From Marinobacterium mangrovicola (lineage in GTDB: Bacteria; Pseudomonadota; Gammaproteobacteria; Pseudomonadales; Balneatricaceae), in assembly GCF_004339595.1 (NCBI RefSeq), contig NZ_SMFU01000008.1, positions 558,001 through 622,000 on the forward strand: a DNA stretch of 64,000 bases, read 5' to 3'. The first letter of the stretch is position 1. Every line of letters begins with the position of its first letter. A program made the position numbers and the translations under genes. The notes below the pieces were generated by a model. The model worked only from the letters and a program-made list of their open reading frames with translations. It made no database searches and had not been told where the DNA came from. Positions 54,201 through 62,748 of this stretch are shown in pieces.

Positions 54201-55528
54201 TCAGACGCGTTCCATGCCGGTCTGGTCGGTCATGCCTGAGATATGCTCCGACAGACGTGTCACCGCGTGCTCTATCTCCTGCATACCGTCGCTGACCAGC
54301 GCAATCTTGGCGATCTCGTTTTCCAGGCTCTCTTTCACTGTGTCGATCTGACCGACAATGCTGCCCATCAGGCTGGCGTTGGTGGAAACGATCGTCTTGA
54401 TCCGGTCGGTGGTCTGCTGGCTGCGCTGGGCAAGATTACGAACCTCATCGGCAACGACAGAAAAACCGCGCCCGGCGTCGCCTGCCCGAGCCGCTTCAAT
54501 GGCCGCATTGAGTGCGAGCAGGTTGGTCTGTGCAGCGATCTCTTCGATCGCTATGGCCATCTGATGGATAGAGTCGGCATTGCTGCTTAGCTCCTCGATC
54601 ACACCGGCGACGCTGCCGACCCGCTGGGTGACCTTGTCCGAGGTTGTCACTGCTTCCGATAGTGTCTGCTGGGCGATCTGGGTGATCTGCGAGGTCTCTT
54701 CGGAGATGGTAGCCGCAAAGGTGATATTTTCCTCCTCCTGACGTACTCGCTCGGAGATATCTGCCGCGACCTTAATGATCTTAACAACCTGCTGGTTTTC
54801 ATCGAAGACCGGGTTGTAGGAGGCCTCCAGCCAGATCGATTTTCCCTCTGCGTTCAGGCGTTCGTACTTGCCGCTGCGGAATTCCCCCTGGGCCAGCTCG
54901 CGCCAGAAGTGGGGGTGATCACGGTAAAACTCGTCGCGGCAGAACATCCGGTGATGTTTGCCGGCAATCTGCTCCAGCGTATATCCCATCACGCCGAGAA
55001 AGTTTTCGTTGGCGTCGAGTATGGTGCCGTCCGGTGTGAACTCGATGATCGCCTGGGAGCGGTCTATAGCGCAGTAGATGGAATCGCGGTCATTGGCATG
55101 TATAGTCAGTTCGGTTACATCGTTGCCGAGCTTGATCACCTGGGTGACCTCGCCCTCGGCATTTTTCACCGGGATATAGGTCGCCTCGATATAGATGCGC
55201 TGGCCAAGCCGGTTCAGACGCTTGAAGGTTCCCCGCAGCGGTATGCCTGCGGCGCGGTCGCGCCAGAACTGCGCATACTCCTGGGTGCCTGAGTAGCCTG
55301 CATCGCAAAAATGCGATGGTGCTTGCCAAGAACATCAGCTCGATCGTATCGGGTGACGTCTAGAAAAAGCTCGTTGCAGTCGACTATCAGCCCGTCCGGG
55401 CTGAACGCTATGTAGGCTACCGACGCCTTGACCGCGTTAAGGATATTGGTGAGTTCTCCGCAGGAGAGTTCGAGCTGTGCAAGGTGCTGTTGCGACTGGC
55501 TGGTCTTGCGAGCGGTTGAAAAAAGCAT
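54201..55528 (-). pseudogene. BdlA-like PAS-PAS chemoreceptor, interrupted by a frameshift
   Basis: Two frames together encode one soluble chemoreceptor of about 442 residues: N-terminal PAS 1 (from 55528, ITFSP-like FSPDGLIVDCNELFLDV), PAS 2 ([20 protein letters not shown]) and an MCP signalling domain with the hairpin tip [20 protein letters not shown]. There are no membrane segments; this is the BdlA layout of Pseudomonas. The frame breaks at a run of five A at 55307-55311 (T on the coding strand): adding one base restores [16 protein letters not shown] and the second PAS in frame. As written, the first product ends at 55214 and a second open frame covers 55169-54201. It could be a real mutation, phase variation or an assembly error. 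Confidence 0.85.
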
Positions 55529-56126
55529 AGGCCACCAACACGTTGATAATGAACGTTACGAACAAGTCTTGTACAGATGGTCATCAGTGCCTGATCGAAT
55601 TGGCGTATTGAAATCAGGCGATGCCAGGCAGGTATTTAGAGGGGGTAGACCTAACTCTGGACCGGTTTTGATAATTATTATCATCTACTATAGAGCGATT
55701 CAACAAATACTGCGAGCCCTGCACTCTAGCCAGGAGAGGGGGCTTTCAGCATGTTTGGCTGGTGCTTTCGGCGCGACTCGTTAAGCCTCCTCACATCGTC
55801 AATGAATCTACAGCACCAGCAGAGATGGCGATGCACTCTTGTCTTAACGGCTAAAGTGTCTCTATGAGGTCTTTTTGCACGTTGTGCCACCAGGTGGTAC
55901 GCCTGCCCGGAATCTGTTCTTCACAGCGTGAGTGCAGCGTTAGACTCAAACTGACCTGCCACGAATTAACCTCAAACCGCGAAATCGCATCGGTACGGGC
56001 GGGTGACTACATCACTGCAACAGGGCACAAGCCAACCGGCAATCACCCTGTGCACTGAGGGTATCTACGTAAATGGGCTCGATACCCAAACAAAATAATA
56101 AATACAGACAATAAAAAGGGTCAAAA
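55529..56126. other. Long gene-poor gap with a Fur-like palindrome
   Basis: About 600 bases between the chemoreceptor and the sulfatase. Short open frames here have no ribosome sites or recognisable sequence and I do not call them. The region is richer in A and T than its surroundings and contains a 13-base palindrome at 55670-55682. Promoters for both flanking genes should lie here, but none is clear. Confidence 0.5.
55670..55682. promoter_or_regulatory. Fur-box-like palindrome
   Basis: GATAAT-T-ATTATC is a perfect 6-1-6 inverted repeat, matching a Fur half-site pair (NATWAT-N-ATWATN). It lies 142 bases before the chemoreceptor start and 445 bases before the sulfatase. Neither is a typical Fur target. 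Confidence 0.4.
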
Positions 56127-57833
56127 ATGGCTTTTCTAACTGGCAAGTACAGGGCTAAAGCCCGTTCCAGCACGGTTCTCGGCGCATTGATCGGAGGCTT
56201 GGCTTTTGCTCCATTGGCTTTGGCTGAACGCCCCAATATCGTTTTGATCGTTGCAGACGATATGGGATATACCGATCTCGGGGTGACCGGCGGTGAAATC
56301 GATACACCGAATCTGGATCAGATGGCCCAGCAGGGGCTGTTGATTTCGGACTTTCAGGTGACGCCGCAGTGTTCGCCGACACGCTCGATGATGCTCTCCG
56401 GCACCGATAGCCATCTGGCGGGCATGGGGCAGATGGCCGAGTGGAAAAAGGCACCGAATCAGCAGGGGCAGCCAGGCTATGTCGGCTACCTGCGAGACGA
56501 TGTGATGCCGATCTCGGAAACCCTGAAAAACGTCGGCTACAACACTTACATGGTCGGCAAATGGCACCTGGGGCTGGATGAGCCGCACATGCCTCACAAC
56601 CGAGGTTTTGAACAGTCGTTTGTTCTGCTTCAGGGGGGGGCGAGTCATTTCGGCACCCAGAAGGGCTACACCCCGGAGAAGCCTATCGCGCCCTACCGGG
56701 ACAACGGCAAAGAAGTCGAGTCACTGCCGAAGGACTTTTTCTCTACCGACTTCTATACCGACAAGGTGATCGAGTATATCGACGCGGATAGAAACGGCGA
56801 TAGCAAAGAGGACAAGCCGTTTTTCGCCTACGTAGCCTACACCGCCCCGCACTGGCCCTTGCAGGCACCGGACAGCTGGATCGACAAGTACAAGGGGCGC
56901 TACGACCAGGGTTTTGAGGCGCTGGCACAAGAGCGCAGCGAGCGGGCCAAAGCGCTTGGTCTCTTCCCCGAAGATGCCGCTCCTTATGCCTTTACACCAC
57001 TGAAAATTCATAACGCCTGGGACTCTCTGTCCGACGAGCAGAAAGCCGTATCAAGCCGCAAAATGGAAATTTATGCGGCGATGGTGGCGAACATGGATTT
57101 CAATATCGGTCGCCTGCTGCAACATCTGAAAGAGATCGGCGAGTACGACAACACCCTGTTTGTGTTTATGTCCGATAACGGACCGGAGGGCGGCAATCCC
57201 ATCAACATCTGGAAACGCTACGGTGAGCAGGTAGCCGCTGACTGGAAGGCGACCTACGACCTGAGCCTGGAGAACCTGGGCCGGCCGAACTCGTTCGCGG
57301 CTTACCAGGAGTGGGCGCAGGCCAGTGCGGGACCCTTCCGCGACTTCAAGGGCACCGTCACCGAAGGCGGTATCCGCTCGCCGCTGATCGTGAAATACCC
57401 CGGTGGCGTGATGGGCAAGGTGAACACCACGGCGCTGACCACGGTGATGGACCTGGCGCCGACATTCCTTGATGTGGCCGGTGCCGAGCATCCGGCGACC
57501 TACAACGGCATCAAGATCTATCCGCACAAGGGTAAGTCACTGATGCCGATGATCAGGGGCGAAGCCGAGGCGGTGCACTACAGCGACTATGCGGTGGGTG
57601 TTGAAATCGACGAGAAACAGGCGCTGCGCAAGGGTGACTGGAAGCTGGTGTGGGTTAAGAAGGGACCTGTCAAAACAGATGGCTGGCAGCTGTTCAATAT
57701 TGCCAGTGATCCCGGTGAAACCACTAACCTGGCCGACGCGAACCCCGACAAACTTGCCGAGATGAAGCAGGAGTGGGAGCGCTACGTGGCTGAGAATGGC
57801 CTGGTCATCGCGGAGTGGCCGGAGCAAAACTGA
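56127..57833 (+). CDS. Exported arylsulfatase (type I sulfatase)
   Basis: A 568-residue alkaline-phosphatase-superfamily sulfatase with a probable signal peptide (residues 1-33, cleaved after ALA). Metal ligands are in IVLIVADDMGYTD, the C-x-P-x-R formylglycine motif is CSPTR (Cys82), and KWHLGLDEPH and VFMSDNGPEGG are conserved sites. The Cys form requires the formylglycine-generating enzyme, which is not in the window. It hydrolyses sulfate esters, perhaps from marine polysaccharides; this is inferred. AAGGG lies upstream of the ATG. It stands alone, before a hairpin and a convergent gene. Confidence 0.93.
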   Translation: MAFLTGKYRAKARSSTVLGALIGGLAFAPLALAERPNIVLIVADDMGYTDLGVTGGEIDTPNLDQMAQQGLLISDFQVTPQCSPTRSMMLSGTDSHLAGMGQMAEWKKAPNQQGQPGYVGYLRDDVMPISETLKNVGYNTYMVGKWHLGLDEPHMPHNRGFEQSFVLLQGGASHFGTQKGYTPEKPIAPYRDNGKEVESLPKDFFSTDFYTDKVIEYIDADRNGDSKEDKPFFAYVAYTAPHWPLQAPDSWIDKYKGRYDQGFEALAQERSERAKALGLFPEDAAPYAFTPLKIHNAWDSLSDEQKAVSSRKMEIYAAMVANMDFNIGRLLQHLKEIGEYDNTLFVFMSDNGPEGGNPINIWKRYGEQVAADWKATYDLSLENLGRPNSFAAYQEWAQASAGPFRDFKGTVTEGGIRSPLIVKYPGGVMGKVNTTALTTVMDLAPTFLDVAGAEHPATYNGIKIYPHKGKSLMPMIRGEAEAVHYSDYAVGVEIDEKQALRKGDWKLVWVKKGPVKTDGWQLFNIASDPGETTNLADANPDKLAEMKQEWERYVAENGLVIAEWPEQN

Positions 57834-57851
57834 TCGCCCGCTAATGAATAC

Positions 57852-57880
57852 CCCGGCGTCAGTCTGGCGCCGGGTCTCTT
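57852..57880 (+). terminator. Hairpin terminator after the sulfatase
   Basis: CCCGGCG (57852-57858) pairs with CGCCGGG (57868-57874) across a 9-base loop, followed by TCTCTT. Moderate terminator between convergent genes. Confidence 0.6.
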
Positions 57881-57927
57881 CCACAGCAAAGCCGTCTCGC
57901 AGAAGAGGGCTGACGGAGTAAGTCTGG

Positions 57928-58797
57928 CTAGGCCGAACCCATGCGCCGCTTCGCCCTTGCGGATACACCGTTGCGCAGTGCCCAGCGCAAGGAGGGTGCA
58001 AGCAGGTGCATGCCTGACTGGATCGCCTTGCGTCGCAGCGGACTGAGCTTGATACCCGCCATCTCCAGCCCCCAATCCGGCAGCAGATCCACCCCGGCTC
58101 GCGCCATCATGTAACCCACAGGTTTGGTGACTGCGTTCGGTGTCGGTGCCGTCAGCAGTAGCCGCAATACCTCGGCGGTGCGTTCATTGAAACAGAGCTC
58201 CGGCCGCATCCTTTCGATATAGGCTTCGATATCCTGCCGCGTGCGGGGGACATTTTGCGCCCCCAGCGCCTCGGCAATCAGCGCCACTTCGTCGAAATAA
58301 CGATCCTGCTCGGCAAGGCTCAGCGTTGGGTCGCCATAGCGCAGGTAACCCGCCATAAAGCTCCGCACCTCGGCCACATGCACCCAGGTCAGCAGTTCCG
58401 GATCATTGGCGGAGTAGGGACGACCGTCCGGCGCGACACCGGTCACTTTGCCATGAATCTCACGCACAAGATCGATCAGCCATTCGGCGTCTTTCTGCGC
58501 GGCAAAGGTGGTGCCGGCGATAAACTGGCTGGTGCGGCGCAGGCGGCCGATCATATCTTCGCGAAAGGTGGAGTGATCCCAGACACCGGCCAGGGCCAGC
58601 GGGTGCAGCATCTGTAGCATCAGTGCGCCAATGCCGCCGCAGAGCATGGAGGGAAAGTCCGCATGGACGGTCCAGCAGACGCTGCCGGGGCCAAACAGGC
58701 CGGGGTCGCCTTTCGGATTTTCGTAGTCGATCTGGTTAAGGGCAAGCCCGGTGATGCTGAAAACCTGTTGCTCGATACGCTGCCTGATAAATTCCAT
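57928..58797 (-). CDS. MpaB/DUF2236-family oxygenase-like protein
   Basis: A 289-residue protein of the DUF2236/MpaB (latex-clearing Lcp) family. The conserved N-terminal MLCGGIGALMLQMLHPLALAG and the DHSTFREDMIGRLRRTSQF region, together with WVHVAEVRSF, provide the His, Thr and Arg pattern expected for haem binding in this family. No signal peptide is evident. Family members include fungal mycophenolic-acid and rubber oxygenases; bacterial substrates are mostly unknown. It converges with the sulfatase and lies 3' of lutC, from which it is separated by a hairpin. Confidence 0.85.
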   Translation of the reverse strand: MEFIRQRIEQQVFSITGLALNQIDYENPKGDPGLFGPGSVCWTVHADFPSMLCGGIGALMLQMLHPLALAGVWDHSTFREDMIGRLRRTSQFIAGTTFAAQKDAEWLIDLVREIHGKVTGVAPDGRPYSANDPELLTWVHVAEVRSFMAGYLRYGDPTLSLAEQDRYFDEVALIAEALGAQNVPRTRQDIEAYIERMRPELCFNERTAEVLRLLLTAPTPNAVTKPVGYMMARAGVDLLPDWGLEMAGIKLSPLRRKAIQSGMHLLAPSLRWALRNGVSARAKRRMGSA

Positions 58798-58872
58798 GCC
58801 GTGCGAGGCCCAATAGAAAGGATTGGTTACTCTTAATGCCAGCAGGGCGCGGGGTCAATAGCCGCAAAGAGT

Positions 58873-58892
58873 AGCGCCCCAATGGGGGCGCT
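58873..58892 (-). terminator. Hairpin downstream of lutC
   Basis: AGCGCCCC (58873-58880) pairs perfectly with GGGGCGCT (58885-58892) around AATG, 31 bases after the lutC stop. The following sequence on the minus strand is ACTCTTT, a modest U-tract. Confidence 0.5.
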
Positions 58893-58922
58893 GAGAGGTT
58901 AGGAGATCAAGTGTCGGTGAAA

Positions 58923-59591
58923 TTACTCGCCGTGTAGCAGAAAGATCACCAGGCGGCGTGGGCCGTGGGCGCCCATCTGCAGTTTCTGTTCGATATCGGC
59001 GCTGCGTGAGGGGCCGGTGATCAGGTTGACCGTGCGCGGCATGCTGCCGCCTGTGGCCTGTCGCAGCATCTGCCAGGCATCCTCGTAGGGGCCGACGATG
59101 GTGCTGGCGCGCAGCACGACCAGATGGGTATCGGGCAGGAAGTTCAGCGTGGTGGGGCTCTCTTCGCCGGAATAGAGCATCAGGGTACCGGTCTCGGCGA
59201 TACCGCAGAAGGCGCTGGTGAGACTCGCCTCATCGCCTACCTGGGCTACTCGCTCTTCGCGCACCAGGGTACCGTTGCCGGACCATTCCAGGTTGTTGAT
59301 CTGCTCATCGCTGGCGGTGACCAGGTGGGCGATGCCGTTCTCCTGTGCCCAGTTCTCGATGGCGCCCGCCAGCTCCGCTGCGCTATGCAGCTCGATCAAC
59401 TCCGCCGCCGCTTCATCAGCCATATCGATAAACAGTCGCAGCAGTTCGTCAGCCGGTAGCTGCGCTCGCTGCGGAATCAGGTTGCGCTTGCGGGCATCGA
59501 GCCGTGCCTGAACCGCAGCACGCCGTGCCGAGTCATCGCTGGGTACATGCAGCCCGCCGCGGATACGGTTGAAAATATCGGCCTTGCTCAT
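58923..59591 (-). CDS. lutC: L-lactate utilisation protein LutC
   Basis: A 222-residue LutC/YkgG-family protein. TLVREERVAQVGDEASLTSA, CGIAETGTLML and TLNFLPDTHLVVL, plus the end INLITGPSRSADIE-like segment (NLITGPSRSADIE), are typical. LutABC oxidise L-lactate to pyruvate. The ATG at 59591 overlaps the lutB stop as ATGA; an earlier ATG at 59609 lies inside lutB and is less likely. It is the last gene of lutABC. LutC itself has no assigned catalytic role. Confidence 0.93.
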   Translation of the reverse strand: MSKADIFNRIRGGLHVPSDDSARRAAVQARLDARKRNLIPQRAQLPADELLRLFIDMADEAAAELIELHSAAELAGAIENWAQENGIAHLVTASDEQINNLEWSGNGTLVREERVAQVGDEASLTSAFCGIAETGTLMLYSGEESPTTLNFLPDTHLVVLRASTIVGPYEDAWQMLRQATGGSMPRTVNLITGPSRSADIEQKLQMGAHGPRRLVIFLLHGE

Positions 59592-60991
59592 CGGTTCTGC
59601 TCCTTCCACTGCTGCATGAAGGTTTTGCCGCTCGGTGCCGGCATATCACGGTGATCGGTCCAGGCGCTGGCCAGCGGCAGCTTGCTGGTACGTCCTTTTT
59701 TGCCGGCCTTGAGGCGCAGGAAGCGGTTACCTACAGAGGCGAACAGGCGATAGAGCTTGGGCCTTGTGGCGAAGAAACTCCACACTGAAAGCCCGCTGCG
59801 CACACTGGTGGGGCTCAGGTGTTTCTCGTACTCCTTGTCGCGCCAGTGACGCATCAGCTTGGGCAGTGGAATACGCACCGGGCACACCTCTTCGCACTTG
59901 CCGCAGAAGGTGGATGCGTTGGGCAAGAGGCCTGCGTTTTCGATGCCCACCATCTGCGGCGTCAGTACCGATCCCATGGGGCCGGGGTAGACCCAGCCAT
60001 AACTGTGGCCACCCACGGCGCCGTATACCGGGCAGTGGTTCATGCAGGCGGAGCAGCGGATGCAGCGCAGCATCTCCTGAAACTCCGAACCGACCATATC
60101 GCTGCGGCCGTTATCCACCAGCACCACATGGAAGTTTTCCGGGCCGTCCTGATCGCCGGGGCGACGCGGCCCGGATGACAGGGTGTTGTAGACGGTGAAC
60201 TCCTGGCCGGTGGCGGAACGTGCCAGCAGGCGCAGGAACAGGGTCATATCCTCCAGGGTCGGCACCACCTTCTCGATGGAGGAGACGACGATATGGGTCT
60301 TCGGCAGCGTCTGGGTCAGATCGCCGTTACCCTCGTTGGTGCAGATGATGGTGGAACCGGTCTCCGCCACCAGAAAGTTGGCGCCGGTGATACCCACGTC
60401 GGCGGCGACGAAGTGCTTGCGCAGCATCTCCCGCGCTTCGCGCATCAGGTGGGCCGGGTCGTTGCTTTTCGGCCGCTTGTGATGCTCGTGGAAGGCATCC
60501 GCCACATCCTCGATATTGAGGTGGATCGCCGGCGCAATGATATGGCTGGGGTGATCCTCGCGCAGCTGCAGGATGTATTCGCCGAGATCGGTTTCCACCG
60601 GGGTGACGCCGTTCTTTTCCAGGTAGTCGTTCAGGTCGATCTCTTCGGTGACCATGGACTTACCCTTGGTGACCGTTTTCGCATCCTGATCCTGGCAGAT
60701 CTCAAGGATGGTTTTGCGTGCATCCTCGGCGGTGCGGCACCAGTGAACGGTGCCGCCGTTGGCGACCACGTTTTTCTCGAACTCCTCCAGATAGAGGTCC
60801 AGATGCTCGAGAATATGATTTTTCAGGTCGCGGGCTTCATCGCGCAGCTGGTCGAACTCCGGCAGGCGGGCGACGGCAGCAGCGCGTTTCTGCGGGAAAC
60901 CAGCCTTCAGGTTACCCAGTGCGCGCTGCAGGTTGACATCTTCCAGCGCGATGCGGGCGTTCTGTTTGAACTCGGGGCTTTTAATCTGCAT
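59588..60991 (-). CDS. lutB: Iron-sulfur L-lactate oxidation protein LutB
   Basis: A 467-residue LutB/YkgF protein. Residues 60-290 form the LUD domain shared with LutC (for example VTKGKSMVTEEIDLN and GITGANFLVAETGSTI). Two [4Fe-4S] ferredoxin motifs follow, CIRCSACMNHCP (about 308-319) and CGKCEEVCPVRIP (about 360-372). It starts 3 bases after lutA. LutABC is a multi-subunit L-lactate dehydrogenase, here under a divergent FadR-type regulator. The electron acceptor is not shown. Confidence 0.95.
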   Translation of the reverse strand: MQIKSPEFKQNARIALEDVNLQRALGNLKAGFPQKRAAAVARLPEFDQLRDEARDLKNHILEHLDLYLEEFEKNVVANGGTVHWCRTAEDARKTILEICQDQDAKTVTKGKSMVTEEIDLNDYLEKNGVTPVETDLGEYILQLREDHPSHIIAPAIHLNIEDVADAFHEHHKRPKSNDPAHLMREAREMLRKHFVAADVGITGANFLVAETGSTIICTNEGNGDLTQTLPKTHIVVSSIEKVVPTLEDMTLFLRLLARSATGQEFTVYNTLSSGPRRPGDQDGPENFHVVLVDNGRSDMVGSEFQEMLRCIRCSACMNHCPVYGAVGGHSYGWVYPGPMGSVLTPQMVGIENAGLLPNASTFCGKCEEVCPVRIPLPKLMRHWRDKEYEKHLSPTSVRSGLSVWSFFATRPKLYRLFASVGNRFLRLKAGKKGRTSKLPLASAWTDHRDMPAPSGKTFMQQWKEQNR

Positions 60992-60994
60992 GGC

Positions 60995-61780
60995 TCAGCT
61001 CCTCTTCTCTGCTTCGCCGATGGCCGCTTCCCCAATGGCTGGAGTGTTGGCCATATCAGCCAGTATCTCGACCACGTGGCGGGCCTGGACATTCACTCCT
61101 TCACGCTTGAGCTTGCCGGCCATATTCAGCAGGCAGCCCAGGTCGCCGGCGAGCAGGGTGTCGGCGCCGGTGGCACGGATGTTCTCGCTCTTGTTGCCGA
61201 CCATGCGGTTGGAGATATCCGGGTATTTGACGCAGAAGGTGCCACCGAAGCCGCAGCAGGTTTCTGACTCTTCCATCTCGCAGATCTGCACGCCGGGGAT
61301 CTTCGACAGCAGTTCGCGGGGCTGGCGTTTGATGCCGAGCTCGCGCAGGCCAGAGCAGGAATCGTGATAGGTCACTTTGCCGCTAAAAGAGCTGGATAGC
61401 TTGTCCGTATCGAGATGCTGCGCCAGGAAGCTGGTGATCTCGAAGGCGCGTGACTTGAGATCCAGGGCACGCTGGTGCCAGGGATCGCCCTCAGCGAACA
61501 GCTCCGGGTAGTGGTGCAGCATGCCGATGCAGGAACCGGAGGGGCCGACCACATATTCAAAGCCATCGAACGCCTCGATGGTCTGGCGCGCAATCGCCGC
61601 GCTGTCGTGGCGATCACCGGAGTTGAATGCCGGTTGGCCGCAGCAGGTTTGGCGTTCGGGAACCTCAACGTCGAAACCGGCCATCTCCAGCAGTTTGACG
61701 CTGGCGAAGGCGACTTCGGGGCGGAACATATCGGCCAGACAGGTTACGAAAAGGCCGACCCGGGAACGGGATGATGCCAT
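60995..61780 (-). CDS. lutA: CCG-domain L-lactate oxidation protein LutA
   Basis: A 261-residue LutA/YkgE protein with two cysteine-rich CCG domains: RQTCCGQPAFNSGD (about 34-47) and SETCCGFGGTFCVKYPD (about 194-210), which in this superfamily bind an Fe-S cluster. VGLFVTCLADMFRPEVAF is the conserved start. The ATG at 61780 fits homology; the frame is open to 61912 across the promoter. It heads lutABC, with lutB 3 bases away, and is divergent from the GntR regulator. Confidence 0.94.
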   Translation of the reverse strand: MASSRSRVGLFVTCLADMFRPEVAFASVKLLEMAGFDVEVPERQTCCGQPAFNSGDRHDSAAIARQTIEAFDGFEYVVGPSGSCIGMLHHYPELFAEGDPWHQRALDLKSRAFEITSFLAQHLDTDKLSSSFSGKVTYHDSCSGLRELGIKRQPRELLSKIPGVQICEMEESETCCGFGGTFCVKYPDISNRMVGNKSENIRATGADTLLAGDLGCLLNMAGKLKREGVNVQARHVVEILADMANTPAIGEAAIGEAEKRS

Positions 61781-61899
61781 GACAGGTTTTCTCTTATTAG
61801 CTGTTATTAGACGTGTTGTTTGGGGTACACGCGCTTTATTTGAAAGCTTGCAGAGAAAGATAGGTGAGGCGGCAGCGGTTGGAAATGTTATCCTGCAAA

Positions 61900-61912
61900 C
61901 TGGTCTGACCAA
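61900..61912. promoter_or_regulatory. FadR/GntR-type operator between lutA and its regulator
   Basis: CTGGTCTGACCAA contains TGGTC-T-GACCA (61901-61911), a perfect inverted repeat of the FadR-subfamily type, resembling E. coli FadR boxes. It lies 120 bases before lutA and 32 bases before the regulator start, suiting control of both. Confidence 0.7.
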
Positions 61913-61943
61913 GCGGCAATGCTCAGTTTAGCGCGAGGGTGTT

Positions 61944-62654
61944 TTGTCCACAGTTAAAAAAACCAAAAGAGCCACACGCAGCGACGAACTCTACGAGCAA
62001 CTGCTCGGCATGATCGCCAGTACCCAGCTGGCGCCGGGCGAACGGCTGCCGTCAGAGCGAAGGCTGGCTGCAGGGCAGGGCCTGTCGCGGGAGATGGTGC
62101 GAAAGGCTACTACCCGCTTGCAGGCGGTCGGTTTCGTAGATGTTTCCCAGGGCCGGGCCAACCGCGTCGCCAACCTGGTGGAGCCGCACCTGAGTCTGCC
62201 GCTGGAAGGACTGGGTGATGATCTGGCGTTTCAGTTACAGGTATTGGAGGTGCGGGCGTTTCTGGAGGGCGAGTGCGCCTGGTATTGCTCCACTCGGGCC
62301 AGCGATGAGGAACTGGCACTGCTGGCCGAAGAGTATGCCCGGCTTTATGAGCGTGGACAGCGAGAAACCACCCTGGCCAGAGCCAAGGCGGACCTGCAGT
62401 TTCACACTCAGATTGCCCGCTACAGCCACCATCTGCTGCTGGTCTCCTTCAGCCAGATCTTTTACGAGCGCTACTTCAACGCGATCTATGGTGTGCTTTC
62501 ACGCACGCTGAAAAAATTCGGCCGCTATCCCGAGGGAATCCGCGGCCAGCATGCCGATATTCACCGCGCGATTCAGGCGCGGGATGCGGAGACCGCCCGC
62601 CGTGTGGCCCGGGATCATATTCTCTATACCCGGGGATTGCTCGAGGCCGATTAA
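61944..62654 (+). CDS. FadR-subfamily GntR regulator, LldR/LutR-like
   Basis: A 236-residue GntR regulator. The winged helix is at about residues 12-78 (LYEQLLGMIASTQLAPGERL, LPSERRLAAGQGLSREMVRK) and an FCD all-helical effector domain at about 90-225, with LEVRAFLEGECAWYC and a HTQIARYSHH metal/effector His pattern. The start is a TTG at 61944 with GAGGG upstream. It is divergent from lutA across 163 bases, which contain a FadR-type operator. It probably represses lutABC until lactate binds, as LldR does; a role in the aldehyde dehydrogenase gene downstream is possible. Confidence 0.9.
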   Translation: MSTVKKTKRATRSDELYEQLLGMIASTQLAPGERLPSERRLAAGQGLSREMVRKATTRLQAVGFVDVSQGRANRVANLVEPHLSLPLEGLGDDLAFQLQVLEVRAFLEGECAWYCSTRASDEELALLAEEYARLYERGQRETTLARAKADLQFHTQIARYSHHLLLVSFSQIFYERYFNAIYGVLSRTLKKFGRYPEGIRGQHADIHRAIQARDAETARRVARDHILYTRGLLEAD

Positions 62655-62748
62655 TCTACCCCCTGGGGTGTATTGGCTTCGCCCTTCAGGAGGCCTACTC
62701 TCTACCTATCGTTAGTACAGTTACTAGTACCGTTTAAAAGGAGACACC

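Noticed and set aside
55864-56058. A short plus-strand frame of 64 codons containing several cysteines, upstream of the sulfatase.
   Set aside because: No ribosome-binding site, no recognisable family and unusual composition; more likely chance.
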